Source of the DNA: an uncultured Brevundimonas sp.
GTDB taxonomy: Bacteria > Pseudomonadota > Alphaproteobacteria > Caulobacterales > Caulobacteraceae
Direction of reading: 5' to 3'
DNA: 64,000 nt
Assembly: GCF_937863155.1 (NCBI RefSeq)
Contig: NZ_CALMFB010000025.1
Location: 109,965-173,964, forward strand
This document shows, piece by piece, positions 8,980 to 18,426 of this stretch (its first letter is position 1; every line of letters begins with the position of its first letter). A program made the translations under genes and the position numbers. Under the pieces are notes generated by a model. It saw only the letters and a program-made list of their open reading frames with translations. It did not search any database and was not told the DNA's origin.

Positions 8980-10509
8980 TCATTTCCAGATCGGCGCGGC
9001 GTCTCCGGGCAGGCCCAGGCGATCCCAGATGTCGGTCACCCGCTGGATCACCGCCTCGTCCATGCGGATTTCCCCGCCCCATTCGCGCTTGGTCTCGGGC
9101 GGCCATTTGTCGGTGGCGTCCAGGCCGATCTTGGAGCCCAGGCCGCTCTCGGGCGATGCGAAGTCCAGATAGTCGATCGGCGTGTTCTCGATCAGGGTGA
9201 TGTCGCGCGCCGGGTCCATCTTGGTCGAGACGGCCCACATGACGTCTTTCCAGTCGCGGGCGTCGATGTCGTCGTCCACGACGATGACCCATTTCGTGTA
9301 CATGAACTGGCGAAGGTAACTCCAGACGCCCAGCATCACCCGCTTGGCGTGGCCCGGATAGGCCTTCTTCATCGACACCACGGCGATGCGATAGCTGCAC
9401 CCCTCGGGCGGCAGCCAGAAGTCGGTGATCTCGGGGAACTGGGCGCGCAACAGGGGGATGAACACCTCGTTCAGCGCCTCGCCCAGCACGCTGGGTTCGT
9501 CCGGCGGACGGCCGGTGAAGGTGGTCAGATATATGGGGTCGCGCCGCATGGTGATGGCCGTGACCTGGAACACCGGGAAGGTCTCGACCGAGTTGTAATA
9601 GCCGGTGTGGTCGCCATAGGGGCCTTCGTCCGCATGCTCGTCCAGCAGCACGTGGCCCTCCAGCACGATCTCGGCCTGGGCCGGGACCATCAGCGGCACG
9701 GTCTTGCAGGGGACCAGCTCGGCCTTGGCGCCGCGCAGCAGGCCCGCGAACTGATATTCCGACAAGGTGTCCGGCACCGGCGTCACGGCGGCCAGAATGG
9801 TGCCCGGATCGGCCCCCAGCACCACGGCGGCGGGCAGGGGCTCGCGCTTTCCGGCCTGTTTGTGCCGGGCGTAATGCTGGGCGCCGCCCCGGTGGGCCAG
9901 CCAGCGCATGATGGCCTTGTCCTTGCCCAGCACCTGCATCCGATAGATGCCCAGGTTGAAATCGTCCTCGGCCGCGTCCGACGGCCCCTTGGTCACCACC
10001 AGGCCCCAGGTGATCAGCGGCGCCGGCTCGCCGGGCCAGCAGCCCTGGATCGGCAAGGCCGTCAGATCGATCTGGTCGCCCTTCAGCACCACCTGCTGCA
10101 CCGGGGCGGTCTTCACCGTCTTGGGCCGCATCGACATCACGGTCTGGGCCAGGGGCAGCATCTCCATGGCGTCGCCAAGGCCGCGCGGCGGGGTGGGGTT
10201 ACGTAGAAAGGCCAGCAGTTCGCCGACTTCGCGCAGTTCTCCCGGCGTGCTGCGGCGCTTCTTGTCCAGCGTCACCCCCATGGCCACCCGCTTCACCGTG
10301 CCGAACAGATTGGCCAGGCAGGGGATGGGGCTGATCGAGCCGTCGGGCATCATGGGCTTTTCGAACAGCACCGCCGGGCCGCCGTTGCGCAGCAGGCGGG
10401 TCTGGATCTCGGTCATCTCCAGATGGGTCGAAACCGGCTCGGCGACGCGCACCAGCTCGCCCTCGGCTTCCAGAATGTCGATGAAGTCGCGCAGGGACTT
10501 GTAGGCCAT
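8980..10509 (-). CDS. ubiD: UbiD family decarboxylase (polyprenyl-4-hydroxybenzoate)
   Basis: A 509-residue UbiD-family enzyme, which decarboxylates 3-polyprenyl-4-hydroxybenzoate in ubiquinone synthesis using the prenylated FMN made by UbiX. Full length for the family and recognisable from [19 protein letters not shown] at the start to the internal [17 protein letters not shown] and [20 protein letters not shown] motifs, which include conserved acidic active-site residues. No ubiX is in the window. It is transcribed on the minus strand upstream of the M14 gene with a 53-bp gap. Confidence 0.93.
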   Translation of the reverse strand: MAYKSLRDFIDILEAEGELVRVAEPVSTHLEMTEIQTRLLRNGGPAVLFEKPMMPDGSISPIPCLANLFGTVKRVAMGVTLDKKRRSTPGELREVGELLAFLRNPTPPRGLGDAMEMLPLAQTVMSMRPKTVKTAPVQQVVLKGDQIDLTALPIQGCWPGEPAPLITWGLVVTKGPSDAAEDDFNLGIYRMQVLGKDKAIMRWLAHRGGAQHYARHKQAGKREPLPAAVVLGADPGTILAAVTPVPDTLSEYQFAGLLRGAKAELVPCKTVPLMVPAQAEIVLEGHVLLDEHADEGPYGDHTGYYNSVETFPVFQVTAITMRRDPIYLTTFTGRPPDEPSVLGEALNEVFIPLLRAQFPEITDFWLPPEGCSYRIAVVSMKKAYPGHAKRVMLGVWSYLRQFMYTKWVIVVDDDIDARDWKDVMWAVSTKMDPARDITLIENTPIDYLDFASPESGLGSKIGLDATDKWPPETKREWGGEIRMDEAVIQRVTDIWDRLGLPGDAAPIWK

Positions 10510-10570
10510 GCCGCTGGCTTAGGCGGCGCGGCGGCGTCTGTCACCTGTTCCCCAGTTGGCGCGACGCACG

Positions 10571-10600
10571 AAAAAGGCCGCGTCCCGAAGGGCGCGGCCT
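10571..10600 (-). terminator. Intrinsic terminator after exbD
   Basis: An 11-bp GC-rich stem (10575-10585 with 10590-10600) with a CGAA-type loop. Read on the minus strand it is followed by five T residues (10571-10575). It sits 24 bp downstream of the exbD stop and separates it from ubiD. Confidence 0.85.
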
Positions 10601-10624
10601 GATCCGGTCGAAAGGGCGATCCGC

Positions 10625-11062
10625 CTATTCGATGTCTTCGTTCAGCAGGCCGACCTTGAAGAAGCCTTTTTCCTGCATCTCGTTCATGACTTCCATGAAC
10701 TGATTGTAGCGGACTTCCGGCTGGGCGCGGACGAAGACGCGCTCTTCGCGGCAGTCGGTGGTCACTTCCTGGGCGGCGCAGACATCGGCGGCCAGGGTCG
10801 CGATGGTGGTCGGCACGGTCGCGATGAACAGTTCACCCGTTTCCTGGATGGTGATGTACACCGGTTCCTTGGGGTTGGGGTCGGTGCTCGGAACCGCCGG
10901 GGGCAGGTCCAGGCGGATCGAGACGGTGGCCAGCGGCGCCGCCACCATGAAGATGATCAGCAGAACCAGCATCACGTCGACGAACGGCGTGACGTTGATG
11001 TCGCTGTTCTGTTCGATGGTCCTGCCGCCTTGGCCGCCCGGGCCGGAAAGTTTGGCGCCCAT
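10625..11062 (-). CDS. ExbD/TolR family biopolymer transport protein
   Basis: A 145-residue protein with a short cytoplasmic N-terminus, one membrane helix (about residues 27-45) and a periplasmic domain. The block SDINVTPFVDVMLVLLIIFM carries the conserved proton-path Asp (Asp29). ExbD works with ExbB to power TonB for outer-membrane import. Here it stands alone: no exbB or tonB is adjacent; its neighbours are folE (152 bp upstream, same strand) and ubiD. It may serve as a second ExbD with components encoded elsewhere. It has its own terminator. Confidence 0.88.
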   Translation of the reverse strand: MGAKLSGPGGQGGRTIEQNSDINVTPFVDVMLVLLIIFMVAAPLATVSIRLDLPPAVPSTDPNPKEPVYITIQETGELFIATVPTTIATLAADVCAAQEVTTDCREERVFVRAQPEVRYNQFMEVMNEMQEKGFFKVGLLNEDIE

Positions 11063-11214
11063 GCGCTGTCGTCTCCATCTTGGGCCGGCGCGAGGCGCGC
11101 GGGCCGAGCTTGTGCTTTCGGATACGTCTCTTGGCGTCCCGCGCCGCGCTTGTAAAGCGGTCTCGGACGCCTGGCGGTTCCCCGTGCGAAAATACCCGCG
11201 TCAGGCGAAACCGG

Positions 11215-11829
11215 TCAGCCGCGGCCCGCCAGCTTCAGGAACCGGTCCATCAGGGCCGGATCGGTCTTGAACACGCCGGTGAAACGGGTCGTCAGGGTCG
11301 AGACGTGGCGGTGGTGCACCCCGCGCGTGGTCATGCACTGGTGCGCCGCATCGATCAGAACGGCGACGCCGGCGGGCGCCAGATGCGATTCGAGGGCGGC
11401 GGCGACCTCCTGGGTCAGGGTCTCCTGGGTCTGTAGCCGGCGCGAGAAGATCTCGACCACCCGCGCGATCTTGGAGATGCCCACCACCTTGTCGGTCGGC
11501 ACATAGGCGACATAGGCCCGGCCCAGGAAGGGGGCCATGTGATGCTCGCAGTGGCTCTCCACCTCGATGTCGCGCAGCATGACCATGTCGTCATAGCCCT
11601 GGACGTCCTCGAAGGTGCGGCTCAGTTCCTTGGCCACATCGGCGTCATAACCCTGGAACCAGTCGCCATAGGCGTCGACCACGCGGCGGGGGGTGTCGAC
11701 CAGGCCCTCGCGTTCGGGATCGTCGCCGGCCCAGGCGATCAGGGTGCGCACCGCCTCCATCGCCGCCTCGCGCGACGGACGCTGTTTGGGGGCGCCGACC
11801 AGAACGGGCTTGGCGGAGGGTGCGCTCAT
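11215..11829 (-). CDS. folE: GTP cyclohydrolase I
   Basis: A 204-residue type I GTP cyclohydrolase, which makes 7,8-dihydroneopterin triphosphate from GTP, the first step towards folate. Zinc ligands are visible: Cys94 and His97 in SHCEHHMAPF and Cys165 in QCMTTRGV. Length agrees with bacterial FolE. The start at 11829 is the first ATG before the conserved helix REAAMEAV. It diverges from cysS with 102 bp between them. Confidence 0.95.
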   Translation of the reverse strand: MSAPSAKPVLVGAPKQRPSREAAMEAVRTLIAWAGDDPEREGLVDTPRRVVDAYGDWFQGYDADVAKELSRTFEDVQGYDDMVMLRDIEVESHCEHHMAPFLGRAYVAYVPTDKVVGISKIARVVEIFSRRLQTQETLTQEVAAALESHLAPAGVAVLIDAAHQCMTTRGVHHRHVSTLTTRFTGVFKTDPALMDRFLKLAGRG

Positions 11830-11931
11830 TTCGGTGTCTGTCTTTCTGCGCGCGGGGTTTATCCGCGCCTTCGCCCGGCTATATGGACCTTCCCTTGCGT
11901 CCTGCAAGAAAACTTGGGCGACCCTGAGACG

Positions 11932-13341
11932 ATGCCGCTGCATATCCACGACACCCTGCGCCGTGAAAAGCGCCTGTTCGAACCGCGCGATCCGAGCCGG
12001 GTGACCCTCTATGTCTGCGGCCCCACCGTCTATGATTACGCCCACATCGGCAATGCGCGGCCGCCGGTGGTGTTCGACGTTCTGGTGCGGCTGCTGCGCC
12101 GGACCTATGGGGCGGACAAGGTGATCTACGCCCGCAACGTCACTGACGTGGACGACAAGATCAACGCCAAGGCGGCCAAGGAAGGCGCGCCCATCGGCAC
12201 GATCACGGCGCGGTACGAGGCGGCGTACCTCGATGACATGGCCCGGCTGAACGTCAGCCCGCCGGACATCGCCCCGCACGTCACCGACCATATGGACGCC
12301 ATCGTCGCCCAGATCGGCGCCATCGTCGACGCCGGCTGCGCCTATGCGGCGCAAGGCCATGTGCTGTTCGACGTCGCCGCCTATCCGGCCTATGGCGCGC
12401 TGTCGGGGCGCAATCTGGACGACATGATCGCCGGGGCGCGGGTCGAGGTGGCCCCCTACAAGAGGAACCCGCACGACTTCGTGCTGTGGAAACCGTCCAA
12501 GCCGGGCGAGCCGTCCTGGCCGTCGCCGTGGGGCGACGGGCGGCCCGGCTGGCACATCGAATGCTCGGCCATGATCGAGGAAAACCTGGGCCTGCCAATC
12601 GACATCCACGGCGGCGGCATCGATCTGGTTTTTCCGCACCATGAGAATGAGATCGCCCAGGGCGTCTGCGCCCACGGTCACGCCCACGGCGCCGCCGCGC
12701 ACGACGAATACGCCCGCTACTGGATGCACAACGGCTTCCTGACCGTCGATGCGGAAAAGATGTCCAAGTCGATCGGCAATGTCCTGCTGCTGCACGATCT
12801 GGTGCAGTCGATGCCGGGCGAGGTGGTGCGCTGGGCCCTGTTGAGCGCCCATTACCGCCAGCCGCTGGACTGGAACCAGGCGCTGCTGGACCAGTCGAAG
12901 AAGAACCTGGACCGGCTGTATGGCGCCCTGCACCGCGCGGCGGCGGTCCCGGCCGCGACCGATGAGGCGCCGGCCGACTTCCTGAAGTCGATCGAGGACG
13001 ACCTGAACACCCCCGGCGCCATGGCGACCCTGTTCGCCCTGTCCAGCGAGATCGAGCGGGCCATGACGGCGGGCGACACGGCCGCCGCCGGCCTGGCCAA
13101 GGGACGGCTGATCGCCTGCGCCGACATTCTGGGCGTGCTGCAATCCGATCCGGCCGCCTGGCTGGAAGGCGAGGTGGACGACGCCCTGCGCGCCGAGGTC
13201 GAAGCCCTGCTGGACCAGCGCATGGCCGCCCGCGCCGCCAAGGACTGGCCCGCCGCCGACCGCATCCGCGACCGGCTGACCGAACTGAATGTCGTGGTGA
13301 TGGACGGGCCCCGGGGCGCGACCTGGCGGCTGAAAAACTGA
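11932..13341 (+). CDS. cysS: Cysteine--tRNA ligase
   Basis: A 469-residue class I aminoacyl-tRNA synthetase that charges tRNA-Cys. It shows the zinc ligand Cys29 in [17 protein letters not shown], the HIGN signature (38-41), HIECSAM with a second zinc Cys, FPHHENE, and the KMSKS loop in [10 protein letters not shown]. Length is normal for the enzyme. The ATG at 11932 lies directly before the [15 protein letters not shown] region by the usual 25 residues. tRNA-Gly follows convergently 5 bp beyond the stop. Confidence 0.96.
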   Translation: MPLHIHDTLRREKRLFEPRDPSRVTLYVCGPTVYDYAHIGNARPPVVFDVLVRLLRRTYGADKVIYARNVTDVDDKINAKAAKEGAPIGTITARYEAAYLDDMARLNVSPPDIAPHVTDHMDAIVAQIGAIVDAGCAYAAQGHVLFDVAAYPAYGALSGRNLDDMIAGARVEVAPYKRNPHDFVLWKPSKPGEPSWPSPWGDGRPGWHIECSAMIEENLGLPIDIHGGGIDLVFPHHENEIAQGVCAHGHAHGAAAHDEYARYWMHNGFLTVDAEKMSKSIGNVLLLHDLVQSMPGEVVRWALLSAHYRQPLDWNQALLDQSKKNLDRLYGALHRAAAVPAATDEAPADFLKSIEDDLNTPGAMATLFALSSEIERAMTAGDTAAAGLAKGRLIACADILGVLQSDPAAWLEGEVDDALRAEVEALLDQRMAARAAKDWPAADRIRDRLTELNVVVMDGPRGATWRLKN

Positions 13342-13346
13342 CGGCT

Positions 13347-13421
<75 letters not shown>

Positions 13422-13467
13422 GCCGGGCCGTGTCGGCAGGGCGCGGACCATAGACGGGCAGGCGCAA

Positions 13468-13499
13468 AAGAAAAGGCCCGGCGCGACGGCCGGGCCTTT
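13468..13499 (-). terminator. Intrinsic terminator after the TraB/GumN gene
   Basis: An 11-bp stem (13472-13482 with 13489-13499) of sequence AAAGGCCCGGC and its complement. On the minus strand it is followed by TTTTCTTTT. It lies 24 bp beyond the stop of the gene at 13523 and before tRNA-Gly. Confidence 0.8.
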
Positions 13500-13522
13500 G
13501 ACGTCGCGGAAAACGCGGGCGT

Positions 13523-14485
13523 CTATTCGACGCGGGTGGCGGTGATGCCGCGCTGGGCCAGCTGGGCCTGGACGCTGTCGGAACCGACCAGGTGGCCCGC
13601 GCCGACGATGACCATGGTCACGCCGGACCCCTTCAGACGCTCTTGGATCTGATTGGCCCAGTCGATGTTGCGCTGGGTCAGCAGGGCGTCATAGACGGCC
13701 GGGAAATCCGCCTTCCATTCGGTGTGCATGACGCGGTCCAGGCCATCGGTATCGCCTGTGCGCCAGGCCAGAACCATGCCGTCCACGATCTGGTCGGCGT
13801 GTTCGAAACCGTCGAGCGAATACTGCAGCATCGACATCTCGGTGGCTTCGTCCAGGCCGGCGAAGATGCCCAGCTGCTGGTCCATCGTCTCGAAGCCATG
13901 GATGTCCTTGCCCTCTTCGCGGGCGCGTTTGAGCATGATCAGGTCCACGCCCGTGCCGGGCTGGAAACCGGCCTGGATCAGTTGCGACATGGTCAGGTTC
14001 ATGGCGGCGAACCAGGGACGCATCGGGTCCATCTGGGCGGCGCTGGCGCCGATGGCGCGGGCGGCGACATCCAGGCGACCGAAGTCCTCGGCGCTCAGGC
14101 GGCTGGACAGGGGACGGTCACGGGACACGCCATGCCGCTGGATGAAGGGAACGGCGGCCGCCGCGTCGTCGGGATTGGTGAGTTCGAACCAGACGTCCTG
14201 GGCCGCGGCGAAGGCCTGGTCCACGCGATCGGTGCGCCAGTCGGTGCCGGGCTTCAGCACATGGACCGAGCCGAACAGATACAGGGTGGAATCCGCGTCG
14301 CGCACCACCCACAGGGCCGGGGCCGCTTCGGGAGCCGCGTCCGGGGCCGCGTTCTGGGCCGCCGCAGGGGTCGGCGTCAGGGCGGGCAGGGCGACCGTCG
14401 CGGTCAGCAGCAGGCCAAGCGCGCCCCCGGCGACGGCGCGACTCAGGCGACCGGCGGTGGAGACGATGGCGGGGATGAAGGTCAT
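13523..14485 (-). CDS. TraB/GumN family protein, secreted
   Basis: A 320-residue protein with a signal peptide (hydrophobic core about residues 18-40, cleavage near AAA-QN) and a TraB/GumN (PF01963) domain. Typical signatures are LWVVRDADSTLYLFGSVHVL near the start, with the conserved Gly-Ser-x-His, and the late MVIVGAGHLVG with its Gly-x-Gly-His. These two motifs resemble a metal-binding protease-like fold, but no activity is established for bacterial members. The ATG at 14485 has AGGATC about 10 bases upstream. It has its own terminator. Confidence 0.85.
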   Translation of the reverse strand: MTFIPAIVSTAGRLSRAVAGGALGLLLTATVALPALTPTPAAAQNAAPDAAPEAAPALWVVRDADSTLYLFGSVHVLKPGTDWRTDRVDQAFAAAQDVWFELTNPDDAAAAVPFIQRHGVSRDRPLSSRLSAEDFGRLDVAARAIGASAAQMDPMRPWFAAMNLTMSQLIQAGFQPGTGVDLIMLKRAREEGKDIHGFETMDQQLGIFAGLDEATEMSMLQYSLDGFEHADQIVDGMVLAWRTGDTDGLDRVMHTEWKADFPAVYDALLTQRNIDWANQIQERLKGSGVTMVIVGAGHLVGSDSVQAQLAQRGITATRVE

Positions 14486-14522
14486 GGGTATTGATCCTGT
14501 GTACGGAAATGGGGCGGCGGAT

Positions 14523-14711
14523 TCAGGCCGAGAAGATGGATTCGATCGGCTGGTCGAAGACCGCGGCGATCTTGAAAGCCAGGGGCAGCGACGGATCGTA
14601 GCGGCCGGTTTCCAGCGCATTGATGGTCTGGCGCGAGACGCCCAGCTGATGCGCCAGGTCGGCCTGGCTCCAGTCGCGCTCGGCGCGAAGGACTTTGAGG
14701 CGGTTGTTCAT
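14523..14711 (-). CDS. Small XRE-type helix-turn-helix regulator
   Basis: A 62-residue single-domain Cro/CI-type DNA-binding protein. The helix-turn-helix is in WSQADLAHQLGVSRQTINAL (about residues 13-32), followed by ETGRYDPSLPLAFKIA, a signature of the minimal YgzD-like regulators. Start at 14711 is set by GGAGG 8 bases upstream; an ATG at 14726 overlapping the previous stop is an alternative. It is encoded just downstream of a four-helix membrane protein, an arrangement common for this regulator type, and may autoregulate through repeats at 15163-15219. Confidence 0.9.
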   Translation of the reverse strand: MNNRLKVLRAERDWSQADLAHQLGVSRQTINALETGRYDPSLPLAFKIAAVFDQPIESIFSA

Positions 14712-14725
14712 GTCATGATCCTCCA

Positions 14726-15142
14726 TCACCGGCGCCGCAGCCACCACAGGCCCCAGGCGACCAGATAACCGACCAGCATCAGGCCCAGCATGCCCATCGC
14801 GCCCGTGGCGGCATAGGCGACCGGATCGCCTTCATGGCCGGGAGCGACCGGCACGGTCCAATGTTGCGAAGCGGGCGTCGTGGCCAGGATCAGCAGCACG
14901 CCGCCGATGGCCATGCCGATGCTGCCGCCCCAGTACCAGGACCATTTGTGGGCTTCCTGGGCGGCCTCGTCGACCGATCCCATCCAGGCGGCGCCGATCC
15001 AGATGGCGGCGATCATAGCCAGGATGGCGGACGCCCAGCTGGCCCACAGCCCCGATGCGAAGATGGCGACGCCGACGGCGATGGCCAGCAGGCCGAACCC
15101 GATGCCCCAGGTCGCCACGAAATTCTTGCGGCCTGTGTTCAT
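14726..15142 (-). CDS. Four-helix membrane protein paired with XRE regulator, function unknown
   Basis: A 138-residue membrane protein with four predicted helices (about residues 10-29, 33-53, 67-87 and 111-134) and a Trp-rich second half (HKWSWYWGGSIGM). No catalytic motif. It is the first gene of a two-gene operon with the small XRE regulator, whose start lies within 15 bp of this stop. AGAGGAG stands 9 bases before the ATG. Similar membrane-protein/XRE pairs are widespread; their role is not known to me. Confidence 0.75.
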   Translation of the reverse strand: MNTGRKNFVATWGIGFGLLAIAVGVAIFASGLWASWASAILAMIAAIWIGAAWMGSVDEAAQEAHKWSWYWGGSIGMAIGGVLLILATTPASQHWTVPVAPGHEGDPVAYAATGAMGMLGLMLVGYLVAWGLWWLRRR

Positions 15143-15162
15143 GTTGGAAAGCTCCTCTGTCG

Positions 15163-15219
15163 TTTTGACAAGGGTGCTTTACGCGTGGCGGCGGCGAGTG
15201 TCAAGCGTGTTTGTCAAAA
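15163..15219 (-). promoter_or_regulatory. Promoter flanked by 9-bp inverted repeats
   Basis: On the minus strand a TTGACA box (15204-15199) is followed after 17 bp by TAAAGC (15181-15176), a plausible sigma-70-type promoter for the membrane protein/XRE operon. It is bracketed by an exact inverted repeat, TTTTGACAA at 15163-15171 and TTGTCAAAA at 15211-15219 (plus-strand reading), 48 bp centre to centre. The position suits an operator pair for the XRE protein; binding is inferred. Confidence 0.55.
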
Positions 15220-15264
15220 GGGAAAGGATGCGCTGCCAAAAGACGCGCTCGCTTTCCCCGGTGA

Positions 15265-16485
15265 TCAGTTTTCGGCGGGCGGCTGCAGCAGTTCGGGGCG
15301 GCTGACGGCGCGCGGCCCCTGTTCGACCGGCGGCAGTTCGGGAAGGGTCTTGCCCTCATGGTTGACCTGCAAGTCCTCGAACCGGCGCGCGGCGACCATG
15401 ACCTGGCTCTCCAGCGAGCCGACGAACTGGTTGTATTTGCCCACGGCGCTGTCCAGCGCCCGGCCCACCGCCGCCGCATGGCCGCCCATGACCGACAGAC
15501 GCTTGTAAAGATCGCGGCCCAGGGTGGCGACGGCCTCGGCGTTCTTGGCCTGCTCCTCGGCGCGCCAGCCATAGGCGACCGCCTTGCACAGGGCGAACAG
15601 GGTGGTGGGCGTCACGATCACCACGCGCGAGGCCATGGCCTGGGTCATCAGCTCCGGCTCGTGATCCAGGGCGGCGGCCAGGAAGGCGTCGCCGGGCACG
15701 AACATGACGACGAAGTCGGGACTGGGCTTGAACTGGTCCTGATAGGCCTTGGACGCCAGCTGGCGCATGTGGGTCTTCATGCTGGCGGCGGTGCGCATGG
15801 CCGCCGCGCTGGCCTGGGCCTCGGCGTCGCCGTCGGTCTCGTCCAGAAAGGCCAGCGACACCTTGGCGTCGATCACGAACATGCCGCCGCCCGGCAGTCT
15901 GACGATGAAATCGGGCCGCGACTGCCGCCCTTCCTCGTTCGCCGCCGAGGTCTGTTCCTCGAAGTCGAAACGCCCGGCCATGCCCGCCGCCTCCAGCACA
16001 TTGCGGCACGTCTGTTCGCCCCAGCGACCGCGCCGGCCGGTGTTGCCGCGCAGGGCCTCGGTCAGGCGCCGCGCCTCGTCGCGGGTGGCGGTCGAGGCGG
16101 TCATCAGCAGGGCCAGCTGTTCCTTCAGCCCGCCGGTCTCTTCGGCCCGCGTCTTCTCCAGCGCATCGACGTGCGCCTGGAATTTGGCCAGGGTCTCGGC
16201 CACCGGCTTCAGCTGGGCCTCCATCCGTTCACGCGCCAGACGGTCCTGAGCCTGGAAGGTCTCGGTGGCGCGGGTGACCAGCTGGCCGGCCACGGTCTCG
16301 GCCGATTCCCGCGCCTGGGCCTTCAGATAGGCGGCCATGGCCCCCTGGCTGTCCTCGGCCGCTTCCAGCCGGGCATGAGCGGCGCGCAGGTCGCCGCGCG
16401 CGCCCTGCCAGCCCATGAAGGCCCACAGGAAACCGCCGCCGGCGACGACGGCGAGGGTCAGCAGGATGATCTCTAGCGTGTTCAT
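15265..16485 (-). CDS. rmuC: DNA recombination protein RmuC
   Basis: A 406-residue RmuC-family protein, which limits rearrangements at inverted repeats and has a PD-(D/E)XK nuclease-like core. It has an N-terminal membrane helix (residues 4-25), a long coiled coil (about 35-150) and the nuclease-like domain with RGRWGEQTCRNVLEAAGM, SRPDFIVRLPGG and the catalytic-type VIDAKVSL. The C-terminus ends in a Pro-rich tail. It diverges from dusA with 67 bp between them. Confidence 0.93.
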   Translation of the reverse strand: MNTLEIILLTLAVVAGGGFLWAFMGWQGARGDLRAAHARLEAAEDSQGAMAAYLKAQARESAETVAGQLVTRATETFQAQDRLARERMEAQLKPVAETLAKFQAHVDALEKTRAEETGGLKEQLALLMTASTATRDEARRLTEALRGNTGRRGRWGEQTCRNVLEAAGMAGRFDFEEQTSAANEEGRQSRPDFIVRLPGGGMFVIDAKVSLAFLDETDGDAEAQASAAAMRTAASMKTHMRQLASKAYQDQFKPSPDFVVMFVPGDAFLAAALDHEPELMTQAMASRVVIVTPTTLFALCKAVAYGWRAEEQAKNAEAVATLGRDLYKRLSVMGGHAAAVGRALDSAVGKYNQFVGSLESQVMVAARRFEDLQVNHEGKTLPELPPVEQGPRAVSRPELLQPPAEN

Positions 16486-16552
16486 GCTCCGTTCCTAGCG
16501 GGAGTCGGGCGCCATCGCCAGATCGTTCGCCTTGGGGTAAGAGGCCCGCCCC

Positions 16553-17560
16553 ATGACCGACCTGCCCCGCCGCCTGTCGGTGGCCCCCATGATGGACTGG
16601 ACCGACCGGCATTGCCGGGCGTTTCACCGCGCCCTGACGGCGCGGACGCTGCTGTACACCGAAATGGTCACGGCGCCGGCGGTGATCCATGGCGACCGCG
16701 ACCGGCTGCTGGCCTTCGACGCGGTCGAACATCCGGTGGCGCTGCAACTGGGCGGATCGGACCCGCAGCAGCTGGCCCAGGCCGCCCGGATCGGCGCCGA
16801 CTATGGCTATGACGAGATCAATCTGAACGTCGGCTGCCCGTCCGACCGGGTGCAGTCCGGCCGCTTCGGCGCCTGTCTGATGCGCGAGCCGGAACTGGTC
16901 GCCGACTGCATGGCCGCCATCCGCGAGGCCGTGGACGTGCCCGCCACCGTCAAATGCCGCATCGGCGTGGACGATCAAGACCCGCAGGTCAGCCTGTTCG
17001 CCACGGTCGACGCCTGCGCCGCCGTGGGGATCACGGTCTTTGTGGTCCATGCGCGCAAGGCCTGGCTGAAGGGCCTGTCGCCCAAGGAGAACCGCGACGT
17101 GCCGCCGCTGGATTACGCCCTGGTGCGGCGGCTGAAGCGCGAGCGGCCGCATCTGACCGTCTGCATCAATGGCGGCGTCGGTTCGCTGGATGAGGCCGTG
17201 GCCCATCTGGACGATGCGGACGGCGTGGCGCTGGATGGGGTCATGCTGGGCCGGGCAGCCTATCACGAGCCGGCCATTCTGGGGGCGGCGGACTGGCGCC
17301 TGTTCGGCATGGAGGGGGCGGATGTCGATGTCTGGACCGCCCTGGACCGTTATCGCCCCTATGTCGCGGCGCGGCTGGAGGAGGGGGCGTCCCTGACGTC
17401 GATCACCCGGCACATGCTGGGGCTGATGCACGGCCGGCCCGGGGCCCGCGCCTTCCGGCGCATTCTGACGGTCGAGGCGATCCGCCCCGGCGCGGGGCTG
17501 GAGGTTCTGGACCGCGCGGCCGAAGCGGTGCGCGAGGCCGAGGCCCGCCGCGCGGCCTGA
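16553..17560 (+). CDS. dusA: tRNA-dihydrouridine(20/20a) synthase DusA
   Basis: A 335-residue FMN enzyme that reduces uridine to dihydrouridine in the tRNA D-loop. The DusA subgroup is marked by LSVAPMMDWTDRH at the start, LQLGGSDP, and LNVGCPSDRVQSGRFGACLM (residues 91-110) with catalytic Cys95. HARKAWLKGLSPKENRDVPPL is also DusA-specific. Length is normal. It is a single gene followed by a 96-bp gap. Confidence 0.95.
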   Translation: MTDLPRRLSVAPMMDWTDRHCRAFHRALTARTLLYTEMVTAPAVIHGDRDRLLAFDAVEHPVALQLGGSDPQQLAQAARIGADYGYDEINLNVGCPSDRVQSGRFGACLMREPELVADCMAAIREAVDVPATVKCRIGVDDQDPQVSLFATVDACAAVGITVFVVHARKAWLKGLSPKENRDVPPLDYALVRRLKRERPHLTVCINGGVGSLDEAVAHLDDADGVALDGVMLGRAAYHEPAILGAADWRLFGMEGADVDVWTALDRYRPYVAARLEEGASLTSITRHMLGLMHGRPGARAFRRILTVEAIRPGAGLEVLDRAAEAVREAEARRAA

Positions 17561-17656
17561 AGGGCCTTTCGCCTGACGGGAGAAGGTCTGGGCGCAACCG
17601 TCATCTCGTGGTGATATGGACTCTGCCGCCGCGTATCGGGCGGTTGGGGGTTCAAG

Positions 17657-18325
17657 ATGATGCGCGCGACCCTTGCCGGTCTGCTGATGTGGGGCGTCTG
17701 TTGCGACGGGGCGTCGGCCCAGGACCGGGATCGCAATACGGCCGGGTCGATCCATGGCGGGACCATGGGCCTGGGCATGGAGATCCAGCAGAGGCTCAGC
17801 GACACCCTGGTGGTGCGTGGCGGGGTCGATCGGCTGCGGCACGATTTCGAGCGGCGCTATGGCGGCGTGGATTATGAGGCCGGGCTGGATTTCGACACGG
17901 TCGGCGTCTTTCTGGACCTGCATCCGTTCAGCAACGCCCTGTTCGTTTCCGGCGGCGGCTATATGGGCGCGCGCGAACTGCGCCTGACGGCCGAACCGGA
18001 TGCGCCGGTCGAGATCGGCGGCGCCGTTTTCACCCCGGCCCAGGTCGGGCGTCTGAGCGGCGAGGCGACCCTGACGGCGGTGTCGCCGTTTGTCGGCGTG
18101 GGTTTCGACACCACCTTCACCAGCCGCCGCCGTGTGGGCCTGAGGGCGCTGTTCGGCGTGGCGGTGGGCGAAGACCCGGAGGTGGCCCTGACGTCGGCGG
18201 GCGGGACGCTGTCGAACCATCCGGCCTTTCGCGCCCGGCTGGATATCGAGGCGCGCCGTATCGAGCAGGAGGCGGAATACAGCCTCTATCCGGTCGCCCA
18301 GATCGGCCTGACCTATCGCTTCTGA
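17657..18325 (+). CDS. Outer-membrane beta-barrel protein, function unknown
   Basis: A 222-residue protein with a signal peptide (hydrophobic residues 4-20, probable cleavage after ASA in GASAQD) and a series of alternating strands such as FLDLHPFSNALFVSGGGYMG and VSPFVGVGFDTTF, ending in Tyr-Arg-Phe. The terminal Phe and strand pattern are typical of small outer-membrane barrels inserted by BamA. It resembles the OmpW/OprF-like general fold, but no specific family is evident. No operon partner. Confidence 0.75.
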   Translation: MMRATLAGLLMWGVCCDGASAQDRDRNTAGSIHGGTMGLGMEIQQRLSDTLVVRGGVDRLRHDFERRYGGVDYEAGLDFDTVGVFLDLHPFSNALFVSGGGYMGARELRLTAEPDAPVEIGGAVFTPAQVGRLSGEATLTAVSPFVGVGFDTTFTSRRRVGLRALFGVAVGEDPEVALTSAGGTLSNHPAFRARLDIEARRIEQEAEYSLYPVAQIGLTYRF

Positions 18326-18371
18326 CCTGTCGCGTCTGGCCTGTCGCGTCTGACTGGGCGTTTCGGAGACG

Positions 18372-18402
18372 AAAAGGCCCCGCCGCGGGTCGCGACGGGG
18401 CC
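18372..18402 (-). terminator. Intrinsic terminator after the small lipoprotein gene
   Basis: A GC-rich stem GGCCCCG (18376-18382) pairing with CGGGGCC (18396-18402) with further pairs inside. On the minus strand it is followed by TTTTC. It is 24 bp downstream of the lipoprotein stop. Confidence 0.75.
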
Positions 18403-18426
18403 GGATTGATTCAGCGTCGGTCAGGC

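Noticed and set aside
6674-9172. A very long plus-strand frame opposite MAPEG and the M14 peptidase
   Set aside because: High GC keeps antisense frames open; the protein is Arg/Gly/His-rich without domain features, whereas the minus strand encodes good families.
8927-9400. N-terminal extension of the M14 peptidase frame into ubiD
   Set aside because: It would overlap the conserved end of ubiD and bury the signal peptide; the ATG at 8926 explains both.
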